64,000 bases of DNA, taken from contig JAEPNY010000001.1 in NCBI GenBank assembly GCA_017643165.1, forward strand, positions 62,001 through 126,000. The letters are read 5' to 3'. The position numbers and the translations under genes are program-made. Positions 45,232-55,254 of this stretch are shown piece after piece. This DNA is from Psychroserpens sp. (lineage in GTDB: Bacteria; Bacteroidota; Bacteroidia; Flavobacteriales; Flavobacteriaceae). The notes under the pieces are model-generated. The model ran no database searches. It saw only the letters and a list, made by a program, of their open reading frames with translations, and had not been told where the DNA came from. Within the stretch, counting starts at the first letter, position 1, and each line of letters begins with the position of its first letter.

Positions 45232-45259
45232 AAACTCCGAAACTAAGGTTTCGGAGTTT
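45232..45259. terminator. Intrinsic terminator of the accB-accC operon
   Basis: AAACTCCGAAAC pairs with GTTTCGGAGTTT (12 bp) around a TAAG loop. On the minus strand it is followed by a T-run, so it closes the acc operon. Confidence 0.9.
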
Positions 45260-45266
45260 ATATTTA

Positions 45267-46616
45267 TCAATCTTCAGCTGATGGCATTTCAAAGTCTTCC
45301 ATAAACTTTGTCGTGTAGTTACCAGCGAGATAATCTGGATGTTCCATTAATTGTCTATGAAAAGGAATGGTTGTTTTAATTCCTTCGATTACGAATTCAT
45401 CTAGTGCACGTTTCATTTTGTTGATCGCTTCTTCACGTGTTTGAGCAGTTGTGATCAATTTTGCGATCATAGAATCATAGTTCGGTGGAATAATATATCC
45501 CGCATAAACATGAGTATCTAATCGCACACCGTGACCTCCAGGAGCGTGTAAAACAGTTATTTTCCCTGGTGATGGTCTGAAGTCATTATATGGGTCTTCG
45601 GCATTGATACGACATTCGATAGAATGTAAGTTAGGTGTATAATTCTTTCCAGAAATTGGTACACCTGCCGCAACTAATATTTGTTCCCTAATTAAATCGA
45701 AATCAATTACCTGTTCGGTAATTGGGTGTTCCACTTGGATACGCGTATTCATTTCCATAAAGTAGAAATTTCGATGTTTATCCACTAAAAATTCAACCGT
45801 TCCAGCACCTTCATAGTTAATATATTCAGCAGCTTTTACAGCAGCAAGTCCCATATTATTACGTAGTTCGTCAGTCATAAATGGTGACGGAACTTCTTCT
45901 GTGAGTTTTTGGTGACGGCGTTGCACTGAACAATCACGTTCTGATAAATGACAGGCGCGTCCTGTTGAATCTCCAACAACCTGTATCTCGATATGACGTG
46001 GCTCTTCAATCAGTTTTTCCATGTACATATCGTCATTACCGAAAGCAGCTTTTGATTCCTGACGTGCAGAATCCCAAGCGTCTTTAAGGTCTTCAGGTTT
46101 CCAAACGGCACGCATACCTTTTCCACCACCTCCAGCAGTTGCTTTTAGCATGACAGGATATCCAACTTCCACGGCCAATTTTTTACACTCCTCGAAATCG
46201 GCGATGATACCATCACTTCCAGGAACACAAGGTACGCCTGCTGCTTTCATTGTTGCTTTAGCTGTGGCCTTATCTCCCATTTTGGAGATCATTTCTTCAG
46301 AAGCTCCAATAAATTTAATATCGTGCTCTTCACAAATCTTAGAAAATTTAGCATTCTCAGATAGGAATCCATATCCTGGATGTATCGCGTCGGCGTTAGT
46401 AATTTCTGCCGCAGCAATAATATTTGACATTTTTAAGTACGAATCAGTACTCGATGGTGGACCAATACATACTGCTTCGTCTGCAAACTTTACGTGCAAA
46501 CTTTCAGCATCGGCTGTAGAATAGACAGCCACTGTTTTGATACCCATTTCTTTACAAGTTCTAATAACACGTAGTGCTATTTCACCTCTATTGGCGATCA
46601 ATATTTTTTTGAACAT
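45267..46616 (-). CDS. accC: Acetyl-CoA carboxylase biotin carboxylase subunit
   Basis: The 449-residue ATP-grasp enzyme carboxylates the biotin of BCCP. It has the N-terminal [22 protein letters not shown], the ATP-binding loop [14 protein letters not shown], the lid region and the [15 protein letters not shown] catalytic motif. Together with accB upstream it supplies malonyl-CoA, the extender needed both for fatty acids and for the type III PKS encoded in this window. Confidence 0.96.
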   Translation of the reverse strand: MFKKILIANRGEIALRVIRTCKEMGIKTVAVYSTADAESLHVKFADEAVCIGPPSSTDSYLKMSNIIAAAEITNADAIHPGYGFLSENAKFSKICEEHDIKFIGASEEMISKMGDKATAKATMKAAGVPCVPGSDGIIADFEECKKLAVEVGYPVMLKATAGGGGKGMRAVWKPEDLKDAWDSARQESKAAFGNDDMYMEKLIEEPRHIEIQVVGDSTGRACHLSERDCSVQRRHQKLTEEVPSPFMTDELRNNMGLAAVKAAEYINYEGAGTVEFLVDKHRNFYFMEMNTRIQVEHPITEQVIDFDLIREQILVAAGVPISGKNYTPNLHSIECRINAEDPYNDFRPSPGKITVLHAPGGHGVRLDTHVYAGYIIPPNYDSMIAKLITTAQTREEAINKMKRALDEFVIEGIKTTIPFHRQLMEHPDYLAGNYTTKFMEDFEMPSAED

Positions 46617-46629
46617 AACTTTTAGTTTA

Positions 46630-46699
46630 AAAATTCAATTTCCAAGCACCAAATTCCAATAGTATGGTTTTGGGATTTGTAGATTGGAATTTTCAATTG
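46630..46699. repeat. REP-like imperfect palindrome between accB and accC
   Basis: The two sides of this gap are imperfect reverse complements over about 30 bases, with arms built of repeated AATTCCAA/TTGGAATT blocks. It resembles the intergenic palindromic repeats scattered in flavobacterial genomes. It lies in the transcribed spacer of the acc operon and could fold in mRNA. Confidence 0.45.
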
Positions 46700-47194
46700 T
46701 TATGAAGGATCAACTAAGAATAGAGGTTGATCAAATTCTACTGGCGAAGAATCGTCTACTAAGATCTTAACGATCTTACCTGAAACTTCAGATTCAATTT
46801 CATTGAATAATTTCATCGCTTCAATAACGCATAATACGTCGCCTTCACCTACAGAAGACCCGACCTCAACAAAAACAGGTTTGTCTGGTGAAGGCTTGCG
46901 ATAGAATGTTCCAATGATTGGAGATTTTACAGTAATATATTTTGACTCATCATCAGCGGCTGCTGGTGCTTCTGCTGCAGGAGCTGCTGGAGCAGGAGCT
47001 GCTGGAACAGCGGCAGGAACCGGTTGTGCCACGGGCTGACTCATAGGTATTTGCTGAACAATTGTTGTGCCTTCCCCTTTATCATCAGAACCAGTTCTAA
47101 TGGTGATCTTAACGTCATCCATTTCTAACTTAACCTCACTTGCACCAGACTTGGCCACAAACTTGATCAAATTTTGAATTTCTTTAATATCCAT
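46700..47194 (-). CDS. accB: Acetyl-CoA carboxylase biotin carboxyl carrier protein
   Basis: The 164-residue protein has an N-terminal helical domain, an Ala/Pro-rich flexible linker (about 55-80) and a C-terminal biotinyl domain. The biotin-accepting Lys128 lies in VIEAMKLFNEIES. It shuttles carboxybiotin between AccC, encoded downstream, and the carboxyltransferase. Confidence 0.95.
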   Translation of the reverse strand: MDIKEIQNLIKFVAKSGASEVKLEMDDVKITIRTGSDDKGEGTTIVQQIPMSQPVAQPVPAAVPAAPAPAAPAAEAPAAADDESKYITVKSPIIGTFYRKPSPDKPVFVEVGSSVGEGDVLCVIEAMKLFNEIESEVSGKIVKILVDDSSPVEFDQPLFLVDPS

Positions 47195-47234
47195 AATTAT
47201 TCGTCGTTTTTAATTAGTTAGTCAATAGTTAATC

Positions 47235-48230
47235 TTAAGAATTATACGCCCAGGTAAGGTATATTGCTCCCCAGGTAAATCCACCACCGAATGCAGCGAA
47301 TATAAGTTTATCGTTTTTCTTTAATTGTGATTCGTAATCGTGTAATAGTAATGGCAAGGTAGCTGACGTTGTATTACCATATTTATGAATGTTCATCATC
47401 ACCTTATCAGGGTTTAAATTCACACGATTTGCAGTTGCTTCAATGATACGTTTATTAGCTTGATGAGCCGCTAACCACTGTATATCATCGTTGGTAAGAT
47501 CATTTCGTTTCATAACGCGCTCAGTGACATCAGCCATATTGAACACGGCATTTTTAAATACAGTTCGACCTTCTTGGAATACAAAATGTTTGCCCTCAGC
47601 TACAGCTTCGGGTGTTGATGGATACGATGAGCCACCATATTGTGCGTGTAGAAATTCTCGACCTTCACCGTTACTTCTTAAAATCTCATCTTGTAAACCT
47701 AGTCCTTCTGTGTTAGGTTCAAACAATACAGCACCAGCACCATCACCAAAAATGATGCAAGTTGCTCTATCTTCATAGTTTATCATTGACGAGTTCTTAT
47801 CTGCGCCAATAAGTAATACTTTCTTGTATTTTCCAGACTCTATATAGCTCGATGCTGCTGACATTCCAAATAGGAAACTTGAACATGCTGCTTCTAAATC
47901 GTAAGAAAAAGCATTAACTGCACCTATATTAGTTGCAGTAAAAGCTGCGGTTGAGGCAGCTTTCATATCTGGTGTTGCGGTTGCAACGATTACTAAATCT
48001 ATTTCTTTTGGGTCGACGCCAGTCTTTTGAATCAGGTCCTTGGCGGCATTAATTGCAAGGTAAGAACTTCCTTTGCCAACATCCTTTAAAATTCTGCGTT
48101 CCTTGATGCCAGTTCGAGTGGTAATCCATTCGTCATTTGTATCGACCATCGTTTCTAAGATTTGATTGGTCAATCGATATTCTGGTAAATAAGCACCTAC
48201 TCCTGTAATTGCAGCTGTGATTTTACTCAT
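47235..48230 (-). CDS. fabH: Beta-ketoacyl-ACP synthase III
   Basis: The 331-residue initiating condensing enzyme has the Cys116-His-Asn triad: Cys in DLEAACSSFLFG, His in LAAHQANKRI and Asn in KYGNTTSATLPLLL. It starts fatty-acid synthesis by condensing acetyl- (or branched acyl-) CoA with malonyl-ACP. It precedes accB by 40 bases. Confidence 0.95.
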   Translation of the reverse strand: MSKITAAITGVGAYLPEYRLTNQILETMVDTNDEWITTRTGIKERRILKDVGKGSSYLAINAAKDLIQKTGVDPKEIDLVIVATATPDMKAASTAAFTATNIGAVNAFSYDLEAACSSFLFGMSAASSYIESGKYKKVLLIGADKNSSMINYEDRATCIIFGDGAGAVLFEPNTEGLGLQDEILRSNGEGREFLHAQYGGSSYPSTPEAVAEGKHFVFQEGRTVFKNAVFNMADVTERVMKRNDLTNDDIQWLAAHQANKRIIEATANRVNLNPDKVMMNIHKYGNTTSATLPLLLHDYESQLKKNDKLIFAAFGGGFTWGAIYLTWAYNS

Positions 48231-48361
48231 GTTTATTTTTTAAAAATCGTCTTAAAAAGACAAAAATCGTCAAAAAAAGGTAAAATTTTGAGGAAATTAC
48301 TAAATTTTGCACGAATATGGCGCAAATTAAGTCGTTTTTAAGACATTGAGAAATTAAACAT

Positions 48362-48390
48362 AAAAAAAACGCTCAAAGATGAGCGTTTTA
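48362..48390. terminator. Terminator between rpmF and fabH
   Basis: AAACGCTC pairs with GAGCGTTT across AAAGAT. The T-run lies on the minus-strand side, so it ends the rpmF transcript. Confidence 0.75.
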
Positions 48391-48409
48391 TTATATGCGT
48401 GCATAATAC

Positions 48410-48613
48410 TTATGCTAAGTTTTCTTCAGCTTCAGAGTTATCAATAAGGACTTGACCTCTGTAATATAACTTACCTTCGTGCCAATGAGCTCTGTGATAT
48501 AAGTGTGGTTCTCCTGTAGTAGGACACGTCGCGATCGTAGGAACAGAAGCTTTATAGTGCGTTCTTCTCTTATCTCTTCTTGTTCTAGAAATTTTTCTCT
48601 TTGGATGTGCCAT
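48410..48613 (-). CDS. rpmF: 50S ribosomal protein L32
   Basis: The 67-residue basic protein begins [21 protein letters not shown], the L32 opening, with the conserved [14 protein letters not shown] middle. It lacks the full four-cysteine zinc pattern, having one cysteine in this segment. It is adjacent to DUF177, a conserved neighbour of rpmF. Confidence 0.97.
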   Translation of the reverse strand: MAHPKRKISRTRRDKRRTHYKASVPTIATCPTTGEPHLYHRAHWHEGKLYYRGQVLIDNSEAEENLA

Positions 48614-48622
48614 TTTTATATG

Positions 48623-49177
48623 TTATTTATCCGTTAATAGTTTTTTTAAAGTATTCCAACGAGGATCAATATCCTCGGATGATTCTTTCGCTTCATTTAG
48701 TCCTTTTGGACTTAATTCTTCTAATTTCTTCAGAATATCTGAATCTAAGGTGCCATCTTCAACGCCTGGGTGAATTCGTTTAGCCGGCATAGATAGAATG
48801 ATTAGTTCATATATATACTGCGCTACATTAATTTCATATTCACCATGAGGAATGATTAGTATGTCTTCAAACTCATCATTATACGCTTCACCGAATTTAA
48901 CCACCAAGTCGAACTCTCCTTTTACATCTTGATCATAGGGTTCATTTGTGAGATCACAATTCACATTTACATGACCTGAAATCTCAAAATGCAGCTCTAA
49001 TAGCGTCGTTTTTTTCTCTAATTGTAGTGTTGTATTCACCTCCACATTAGAGAAGTCCTCATATTCAAAATATTCAAAGAACGATTTATCAATCTGATAA
49101 TCAAAATGGTGCTTTCCTAACTTCAGACCCACAAATGGTATCATAAATTCCTTTAGAGGCTTCATCTTCGCATTCAT
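48623..49177 (-). CDS. DUF177/YceD family protein
   Basis: The 184-residue protein has the YceD pattern: FVGLKLGKHHFDYQID, a duplicated beta region, CDLTNEPYDQDVKGEFDLVVKFG and DLIILSMPAKRIHP-type endings. YceD-family proteins are conserved partners of rpmF and are implicated in 23S rRNA maturation or stability; molecular detail is unsettled. It lies 9 bases before rpmF. Confidence 0.88.
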   Translation of the reverse strand: MNAKMKPLKEFMIPFVGLKLGKHHFDYQIDKSFFEYFEYEDFSNVEVNTTLQLEKKTTLLELHFEISGHVNVNCDLTNEPYDQDVKGEFDLVVKFGEAYNDEFEDILIIPHGEYEINVAQYIYELIILSMPAKRIHPGVEDGTLDSDILKKLEELSPKGLNEAKESSEDIDPRWNTLKKLLTDK

Positions 49178-49238
49178 TTTGAGCCTGCAAATATATAACT
49201 TTTTATTAATTAAACCGTGGTTATAAACAAAAAAATGT

Positions 49239-50285
49239 TTATATCTTTTTTGGTGCCTTTTTTAAGGGGTTTTGTGAATATTCATCGTATTCAGATCTAT
49301 TCCTAAACACCTCAATAGCAGTAAATACCGCCTGCTTAAAAGATCCGTTATCTGCTTTCCCTTTACCAGCAATCTCAAAGGCAGTTCCATGATCAGGTGA
49401 TGTTCTTACTTTTTTAAGCCCAGCCGTATAGTTAACACCATGTCCAAAAGCAATGGTTTTAAAAGGAATCAATCCTTGGTCATGATACGATGCTATAATA
49501 GCATCGAAATTTTTGTAGTTCCCCGAACCAAAGAAGCTATCAGCCGAGTAAGGCCCATATACCAGTTTGCCATCATTCTTAATTTTCTCCAATGTTGGGC
49601 GTAATACATCATCATCCTCAGCGCCAATTACTCCATTATCTCCAGCATGCGGATTTATTCCTAGCACAGCAATACGTGGCTTACTAACTCTAAAGTCCCG
49701 TTTCAGTGAAAGATATACGGTATTAATTTTATCGGTAATCAATTCAGATGTAATATGTGACGGCACATCTTTAACCGGTACATGATCTGTTAAAAGTCCA
49801 ACTTTTAAGCTGTCGGTTACCATGAACATTAGGCTCTTTCCTCCAAGTTTTTCTGCCAAATAATCAGTATGTCCAGGAAACTTAAAATTTTCTGATTGAA
49901 TATTATGTTTGTGAATTGGTGCAGTGACCAATACATCTATGGTGTCATTTTTTAATGCTTTAGTCGCCATTTCGAGAGACTTAATAGAATATGCTCCAAT
50001 ATTCTGGTCTTCTTCACCAAAATTAATCTGTACGTTCTCTTTCCATACATTAAAGACATTAATCTTGCCATGTAAAATCTGATCGGTGTGATTGATCCCA
50101 TGAAAACTAATGTTACTCTTAAAATGCTTTTTAAAAAAAGACATGGTCTTAATAGAGGCAAAAATCACAGGCGTGCAAAAATCTAACATGCGATTATCTT
50201 CAAAGGTTTTGATAATTAGTTCTGATCCAATTCCATTGAGATCACCTACCGATATTCCAAGTTTTATTTTTTTGTCTTTTTCCAT
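49239..50285 (-). CDS. pdxA: 4-hydroxythreonine-4-phosphate dehydrogenase
   Basis: The 349-residue enzyme oxidises 4-phosphohydroxy-L-threonine in pyridoxal-5'-phosphate synthesis. It carries the PdxA motifs GISVGDLNGIG, TAPIHKHNI, FPGHTDYLA and the metal-binding SYHDQGLIPFKTIAFGHGVN. I choose ATG 50285, since conserved KIKLGISVGD follows directly; the upstream frame to 50333 extends into the ribE promoter region. It is divergent from ribE. Confidence 0.93.
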   Translation of the reverse strand: MEKDKKIKLGISVGDLNGIGSELIIKTFEDNRMLDFCTPVIFASIKTMSFFKKHFKSNISFHGINHTDQILHGKINVFNVWKENVQINFGEEDQNIGAYSIKSLEMATKALKNDTIDVLVTAPIHKHNIQSENFKFPGHTDYLAEKLGGKSLMFMVTDSLKVGLLTDHVPVKDVPSHITSELITDKINTVYLSLKRDFRVSKPRIAVLGINPHAGDNGVIGAEDDDVLRPTLEKIKNDGKLVYGPYSADSFFGSGNYKNFDAIIASYHDQGLIPFKTIAFGHGVNYTAGLKKVRTSPDHGTAFEIAGKGKADNGSFKQAVFTAIEVFRNRSEYDEYSQNPLKKAPKKI

Positions 50286-50306
50286 TAAGAATCTTTGTAA
50301 TGTCCG

Positions 50307-50314
50307 TAATTTTG
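50307..50314 (+). promoter_or_regulatory. Putative -7 element of ribE
   Basis: TAATTTTG fits TAnnTTTG and lies 31 bases before the ribE ATG, in the short divergent gap shared with pdxA. Confidence 0.45.
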
Positions 50315-50345
50315 CAACTACAAATTTAACCAATTATTCGACATC

Positions 50346-50936
50346 ATGTTTACAGGAATTATTGAAGATTTAGGAACCGTTTCAGAAGTTAAAAAGGACG
50401 GTGGAAATTTGCACCTTACGATAAGTAGTAAGATAACACCCGAGCTTAAAATTGACCAGAGTGTATCACATAACGGCATATGTCTAACTGTTGTGGATAT
50501 CTCAGGTAGCGACTATACGGTTACAGCGATTAAAGAAACTATTGACAAAACCAATATTGGAGATTTAAAAAAGGGTGACTTGGTAAATTTAGAACGCGCC
50601 ATGAAATTAGGAGCTCGACTAGATGGTCACATGGTTCAAGGTCATGTAGATCAAATTGGGACTTGCGAGTCTATATCTGAAGAAGATGGCAGTTGGTTCT
50701 TTACCTTCAATTACGACAGTACTCTTGGAAACGTAACGATTGAAAAGGGATCAATAACGGTTAACGGTGTAAGTCTAACCGTTGTAAATTCAAATAAGAA
50801 TACATTTAGTGTGGCCATTATTCCATACACTTATGAACACACAAATTTCAAAGCCTTTGAAATCGGAACGAAAATTAATCTAGAATTTGATGTGATCGGA
50901 AAGTACATCCAAAGACTCTATGACCTGAGAGTATAG
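50346..50936 (+). CDS. ribE: Riboflavin synthase subunit alpha
   Basis: The 196-residue protein converts two 6,7-dimethyl-8-ribityllumazine molecules into riboflavin. It opens with MFTGIIEDLGTV and is a duplicated lumazine-binding barrel: HNGICLTVVD and VNGVSLTVVN are the two matching motifs, and GARLDGHMVQGHVD is the linker signature. It is convergent with the PID-CTERM-like gene. Confidence 0.95.
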   Translation: MFTGIIEDLGTVSEVKKDGGNLHLTISSKITPELKIDQSVSHNGICLTVVDISGSDYTVTAIKETIDKTNIGDLKKGDLVNLERAMKLGARLDGHMVQGHVDQIGTCESISEEDGSWFFTFNYDSTLGNVTIEKGSITVNGVSLTVVNSNKNTFSVAIIPYTYEHTNFKAFEIGTKINLEFDVIGKYIQRLYDLRV

Positions 50937-50941
50937 GGCTT

Positions 50942-51136
50942 TTAAGTATTTTTTATTTTCTTTCGCACACCGTAAAGTACACCCATAGCAAGAACAACAG
51001 ACACTAACCCATCAATCGGAAGACCCGGCGGAGGTGGTGGCATTGGAGGTGGAGGCGTAGCTCCTTGAGCCGAACATACAAAACTTATTAATACAAATAA
51101 GATAGAGGCTAGGATTTTCTTGTTTTGCATTTTCAT
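50942..51136 (-). CDS. Small PID-CTERM-like protein
   Basis: The 64-residue protein has an N-terminal signal peptide (KKILASILFVLISFVCSAQ), a proline-rich mature part (ATPPPPMPPPPPG) with the LPIDGLVS motif, a hydrophobic stretch (VVLAMGVLYGV) and a basic RKKIKNT tail. This tripartite C-terminus matches the PID-CTERM sorting domain I know from Bacteroidota, thought to be processed by an exosortase-like system. ATG 51136 is the more likely start because the N-terminus is then a signal peptide; the reading frame extends further upstream. Function is unknown. Confidence 0.65.
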   Translation of the reverse strand: MKMQNKKILASILFVLISFVCSAQGATPPPPMPPPPPGLPIDGLVSVVLAMGVLYGVRKKIKNT

Positions 51137-51403
51137 TACGGCGTAAATGTATAAAAAAATAGGTCTCAACAAAATTAAATAGCAAAAAAAACATCCATAA
51201 AACGCAAAAAAAATCGATAAAATACGCCTTTTCGACTAATTTTGTTAACGTTTTATTAAGACCAAAGATATAGTTTTTTATCAAACATGATAGGAAAACT
51301 GCTATTTTTTTAATTTTAATTAATTGTTATCATGCGCATTACAATCAAAATTGAAATGAATTCCTACAATTCAAAAATCAGTTACCTATGCTTTCCAGTA
51401 ATT

Positions 51404-52153
51404 CTAACGATGCATTTGGTCTAAAATTTCAATAACCTCGGCCTTTTTACGAACTGAAACTGGCACATTTTCACCATTATTAAGCATTAAATAACCGCCA
51501 TCTGTTTTAATAAATGCGCTGATATATTGTAGATTAACTAAGTGGCTTTGGTGTACTCTTAAATAACCATAAGACTTGAGCATATCTGAGAAGTACTTAA
51601 GTGTTTTAGTCACAAATATCTTTCGTTTGTCTTTCAAGTGAAACATAGTATTATTACTATCAGATTCACATCTAATAATATCGTCTAAATTAACAATGAT
51701 GATTTTGTCAAGCGTATGCAGCGAAATTTTATTCGGTTTTTTTTCTGGTGCGATTAATGTCTCTTTCAAAATATTAATACGTTCTTGATCTGGTCGTATT
51801 TGTTGTTTCGCACGTTCAATCGCTACCGAAAGATCTTCTTTACTATAAGGTTTTAATACATAATCAATTGCGGCGAACTTAAACGCCTTAATTGCAAATT
51901 CGTCACTTGCAGTAACAAAAATGATTTTTGAATTGATGTCTGGAAAAATCTCTAAAATATCAAATCCCGTACCATCACCTAACATGATATCTAAAAACAA
52001 AATATCAGGTTCTGTCTTACGCAATACTTTCGCGCCTTCTACAACACTTTGTGCAGTATCGATTACCTGAATGTCGCTATGATCGCGTTCCAGATCACGT
52101 TTTAAAAGTTCAAGTGCTTCGGGATAATCTTCTATAATAATTGCTGTCAACAT
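51404..52153 (-). CDS. LytTR-family response regulator
   Basis: The 249-residue regulator has a receiver domain (about 1-115, with the phosphoacceptor Asp in DILFLDIMLGDG) and a C-terminal LytTR DNA-binding domain (about 145-245, including FVTKTLKYFSDMLKSYGYLRVHQSHLVNL). The kinase gene is 2 bases upstream, so the two form a typical LytS/LytR-like pair. LytTR regulators control surface and extracellular functions in many bacteria. The target here is unknown. Confidence 0.9.
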   Translation of the reverse strand: MLTAIIIEDYPEALELLKRDLERDHSDIQVIDTAQSVVEGAKVLRKTEPDILFLDIMLGDGTGFDILEIFPDINSKIIFVTASDEFAIKAFKFAAIDYVLKPYSKEDLSVAIERAKQQIRPDQERINILKETLIAPEKKPNKISLHTLDKIIIVNLDDIIRCESDSNNTMFHLKDKRKIFVTKTLKYFSDMLKSYGYLRVHQSHLVNLQYISAFIKTDGGYLMLNNGENVPVSVRKKAEVIEILDQMHR

Positions 52154-52155
52154 AA

Positions 52156-55100
52156 TTAAAAATCGGTTTCTAATGGTAGTTCAAAATTTATACTGGTTCC
52201 TATTGTGCTTCCACCAGCGTCTTTAATCTCTTCAATGTTTAAAGCGTCTTTCCCAGCAATAGATTCTAATCGTTCTTTGGTCACCTTTAATGCCATAGAT
52301 TGGTGATCTGTTTTTGTTTTTTGCTGCTGCGATTGATAAATACCAATCCCGTTATCTGAAATGCGTACTTTTAGGGTCTCATTAATAGCCTCAAACTGAA
52401 TAGCTAAATGACCTTTACGAGGTCCCTTCAATATACCATGTCGAATCGCATTTTCAACAAACGGCTGAATTAACATTGGTGGTATTAAAATTTCCTCTGC
52501 ATCTAATTCAGAATTCACATCAATTTGATAATCAAACCCTTCCACCGACATCAATTGTTCAACTTCAATATAGTGTTTCAGAGTTTTTATCTCCTGATCT
52601 AAACTAATAGTTTCCTCCCTTGAATTAACAAGCGTTTCTCTTAGTAAACTGGCAAAACTATTGACGGTGTCATTCATCTTTTCAGGTTTGGATGGCGCCA
52701 TTGCTTTGATTCCGTTGAGCACATTAAAGATGAAATGTGGATTCATCTGTAGCCTTAATGCTTTTTGTTCTAGGCTCAACAGATGATTTTCCAACTCTAA
52801 CTGCTTTTTATCACGCGCACTCTTATGCTTTAACCTTTTTATATATTGAATCACCACAACAACTAATATTAGTACAATAATTCCAATAACTAATGCGATA
52901 AACCATGGCTTCTTATGCAAGGGGCTTTCAATAAAAAATGAAAAGCTAATAGGATCACTTTCTAACCATCTGTGATTTCGAGATTGCACAATAAATTTGT
53001 GTTCACCATAATTTAACGCAGAAAATTCTTGGGTGTCATTTGAGGTCCACGGGCTCCATTCATCATCATTTAATTTATAGCGATATGCTATACCATCAGC
53101 ATGATTTAAGTCTATAGACTTATAGGTGAAACTTACTTGCTTTTGTTCAGAAGAAAGTTGCCATACTTTATCAGAATTTGTCCAGTCTACAAGATCAACG
53201 CTATCTATACTATTGTAAGCCACTTTCAGATCTTCTAAATAAATAATTGGCTTTTTAAGGTTTTGATCTGTTTCATAAGGTTCATATTCTGAAAGCCCAT
53301 AAAGCGTTCCGAACCAAAGCCGGCCTTTATCATCTTTATCAACCGCGTTCAAACAGGTTTCTGTTCCTAGGAAGCCGTCATTTCTACCGAAGAAAAATGC
53401 ATCAATTATCTCGTTATCATTATTTATTTGAAGTTTATCTACGCCGCGTTCTGTGCCTGCCCATAGAAATCCTTGGTCATCAACAATGAGTTGATAGATG
53501 TTTTCAGAAGACACATCCTTGGTGCCTTGTAGTTTTCTAAACGTATTAAAATCGGTGTCACTAGACCACCAAATACCTTCGCCAGCGGTTCCGAGAAATA
53601 ACGTATTACGATAAAATAATATAGAGTGTATAGGAACATTTAATTGAAGTACATTTCCTAAATGGGTGACTCGATTTTTTAAAATATATCCTATATGACC
53701 TTGTTGAGAAACATACCAAAGTCTATTGTTGTTATCTACAGCGATTTGATTAAGCTCAAGATCTTCAATGCCTTTTGACCTATTAAAAGTGTTAATTAAA
53801 TTGAAATTATCTGATTGTGCATCATAGGTAAATTGCACGATCCCTTGATCATAAGATGCGGCGTAAATTGTATTATTAACCATTTCAATATCTCGAATTC
53901 GATCAAAAGGAAATTTATTATCTGAATTCCATATTTTAGTGACTTCAATAGAATTGAACAAAGGAGTTTTGGTTTTTACTGATCTTTTCGTTGGCGTTGA
54001 ATCTAAACTGATAGTCCCTTTAAACATAATCCCTTTGCCTTCAGAACCCAACCATAAATTATTACTCTGATCGCTTCTAATCGCTTTGATCTTCACATCT
54101 GAAAAATCATCTGGAATTACTACATCATGTATCCCATTATCATCGAGACGCATTATACCTTTATCAGAGGTTGCGATCCAAATTGCGTCATTTGAATGAT
54201 GAACGGCATAGATCTGATCACCCTTAAGACCTGTTTGCGATGAATAATGCTTAAAACTATTTTGGAAATACTTCACTAATCCGCCACCTGAGGTTGCTAA
54301 CCAAACATTCGACTCTCTGTCTTGAAGCACCTGTTTGACATTTGAAACCGGCAGTCCATTAGAACTATTTAAATAAAATAACTCGGAATTCGTCTCTAAA
54401 TCTATAATGCTTGTGCCATCATTTTCGCTTAAAATCCAAAGCTGTTCATTATTAATGATTGCGCTGGTATTAATTCGGAGTGGCTCTCTTATTAATACGT
54501 CATCTTGACGCTTTGAACTGAATACTAACGTGCCATCATCAAATGTTGAGGCATAGACGTTATCATTATGCATAGACAATGCTACAAATTGTCCTTGTTC
54601 AACCAATTTCACCGATTCATCAGTGTCTTTTAAACTACTCGTGCGCCAGAGCCCACCATTGGTTGCGATCCAATAGTAGCTATCGTGAAAAATGATATCC
54701 TTTATTATCGCATCACCAATGGTTTCAGGCAAACTAATCATTTTTGTTTGGAAGTTTTCCAATACTTCATAAACACCCTTTTTTGTCAATACAAGTATTT
54801 GATCTCTTATGCTAATAACTTTTAATACATGTGGCAAATCGATGGTATTGAAACGGTATTTTGTTTTTACCGTTAACCCAATGTTTGTTCCAATATATAG
54901 AGTGTCTCCTAAAGTTAATAGCGAATTAATGTAATTACTTGAGAGACCATTTGATTCATTATAAACCTCAAAGCGTTCGCCATCAAATTTTGCTAATCCA
55001 CCGCCTTGGGTTCCTAACCATAAGTACCCTTTATAGTCCTGAGCCATGGCGTGAATTTGAGATTGTGGTAAACCATCTTCTAAAGTATATACTTTGATCT

Positions 55101-55176
55101 GATTGTTTTGAGCCCTCGACGCGAAATTCACCAACAGGATTAGACTAAAAAAATAATATGTAAGGGTTACTCTCAA
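52156..55176 (-). CDS. Propeller-type sensor histidine kinase (LytS class)
   Basis: A 1006-residue membrane kinase. It has a signal peptide (ending FASRA), a periplasmic double propeller of two-component-regulator repeats (e.g. TLEDGLPQSQIHAMAQD, WLGTQGGGLAKFDG) to about residue 660, a Y_Y_Y domain, and one TM (PWFIALVIGIIVLILVVVVIQYI, about residue 765-788). The cytoplasmic histidine kinase follows: a dimerisation helix with the phosphoacceptor His at about 814 in QMNPHFIFNVLN, then ATP-binding motifs ENAIRHG and ISDNGIGI. It senses an unknown extracytoplasmic ligand. Confidence 0.92.
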   Translation of the reverse strand: MRVTLTYYFFSLILLVNFASRAQNNQIKVYTLEDGLPQSQIHAMAQDYKGYLWLGTQGGGLAKFDGERFEVYNESNGLSSNYINSLLTLGDTLYIGTNIGLTVKTKYRFNTIDLPHVLKVISIRDQILVLTKKGVYEVLENFQTKMISLPETIGDAIIKDIIFHDSYYWIATNGGLWRTSSLKDTDESVKLVEQGQFVALSMHNDNVYASTFDDGTLVFSSKRQDDVLIREPLRINTSAIINNEQLWILSENDGTSIIDLETNSELFYLNSSNGLPVSNVKQVLQDRESNVWLATSGGGLVKYFQNSFKHYSSQTGLKGDQIYAVHHSNDAIWIATSDKGIMRLDDNGIHDVVIPDDFSDVKIKAIRSDQSNNLWLGSEGKGIMFKGTISLDSTPTKRSVKTKTPLFNSIEVTKIWNSDNKFPFDRIRDIEMVNNTIYAASYDQGIVQFTYDAQSDNFNLINTFNRSKGIEDLELNQIAVDNNNRLWYVSQQGHIGYILKNRVTHLGNVLQLNVPIHSILFYRNTLFLGTAGEGIWWSSDTDFNTFRKLQGTKDVSSENIYQLIVDDQGFLWAGTERGVDKLQINNDNEIIDAFFFGRNDGFLGTETCLNAVDKDDKGRLWFGTLYGLSEYEPYETDQNLKKPIIYLEDLKVAYNSIDSVDLVDWTNSDKVWQLSSEQKQVSFTYKSIDLNHADGIAYRYKLNDDEWSPWTSNDTQEFSALNYGEHKFIVQSRNHRWLESDPISFSFFIESPLHKKPWFIALVIGIIVLILVVVVIQYIKRLKHKSARDKKQLELENHLLSLEQKALRLQMNPHFIFNVLNGIKAMAPSKPEKMNDTVNSFASLLRETLVNSREETISLDQEIKTLKHYIEVEQLMSVEGFDYQIDVNSELDAEEILIPPMLIQPFVENAIRHGILKGPRKGHLAIQFEAINETLKVRISDNGIGIYQSQQQKTKTDHQSMALKVTKERLESIAGKDALNIEEIKDAGGSTIGTSINFELPLETDF

Positions 55177-55254
55177 GTATTAGAAATTAGATAATGCAAC
55201 TTACAATTTTGAACGGATTTTTTAGGATTGAAGTATCTAAATCTTATAAATCAG

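Noticed and set aside
46150-46524. Plus-strand ORF of 124 codons opposite accC
   Set aside because: A shadow of the conserved accC frame, with no promoter and no product that I can recognise.
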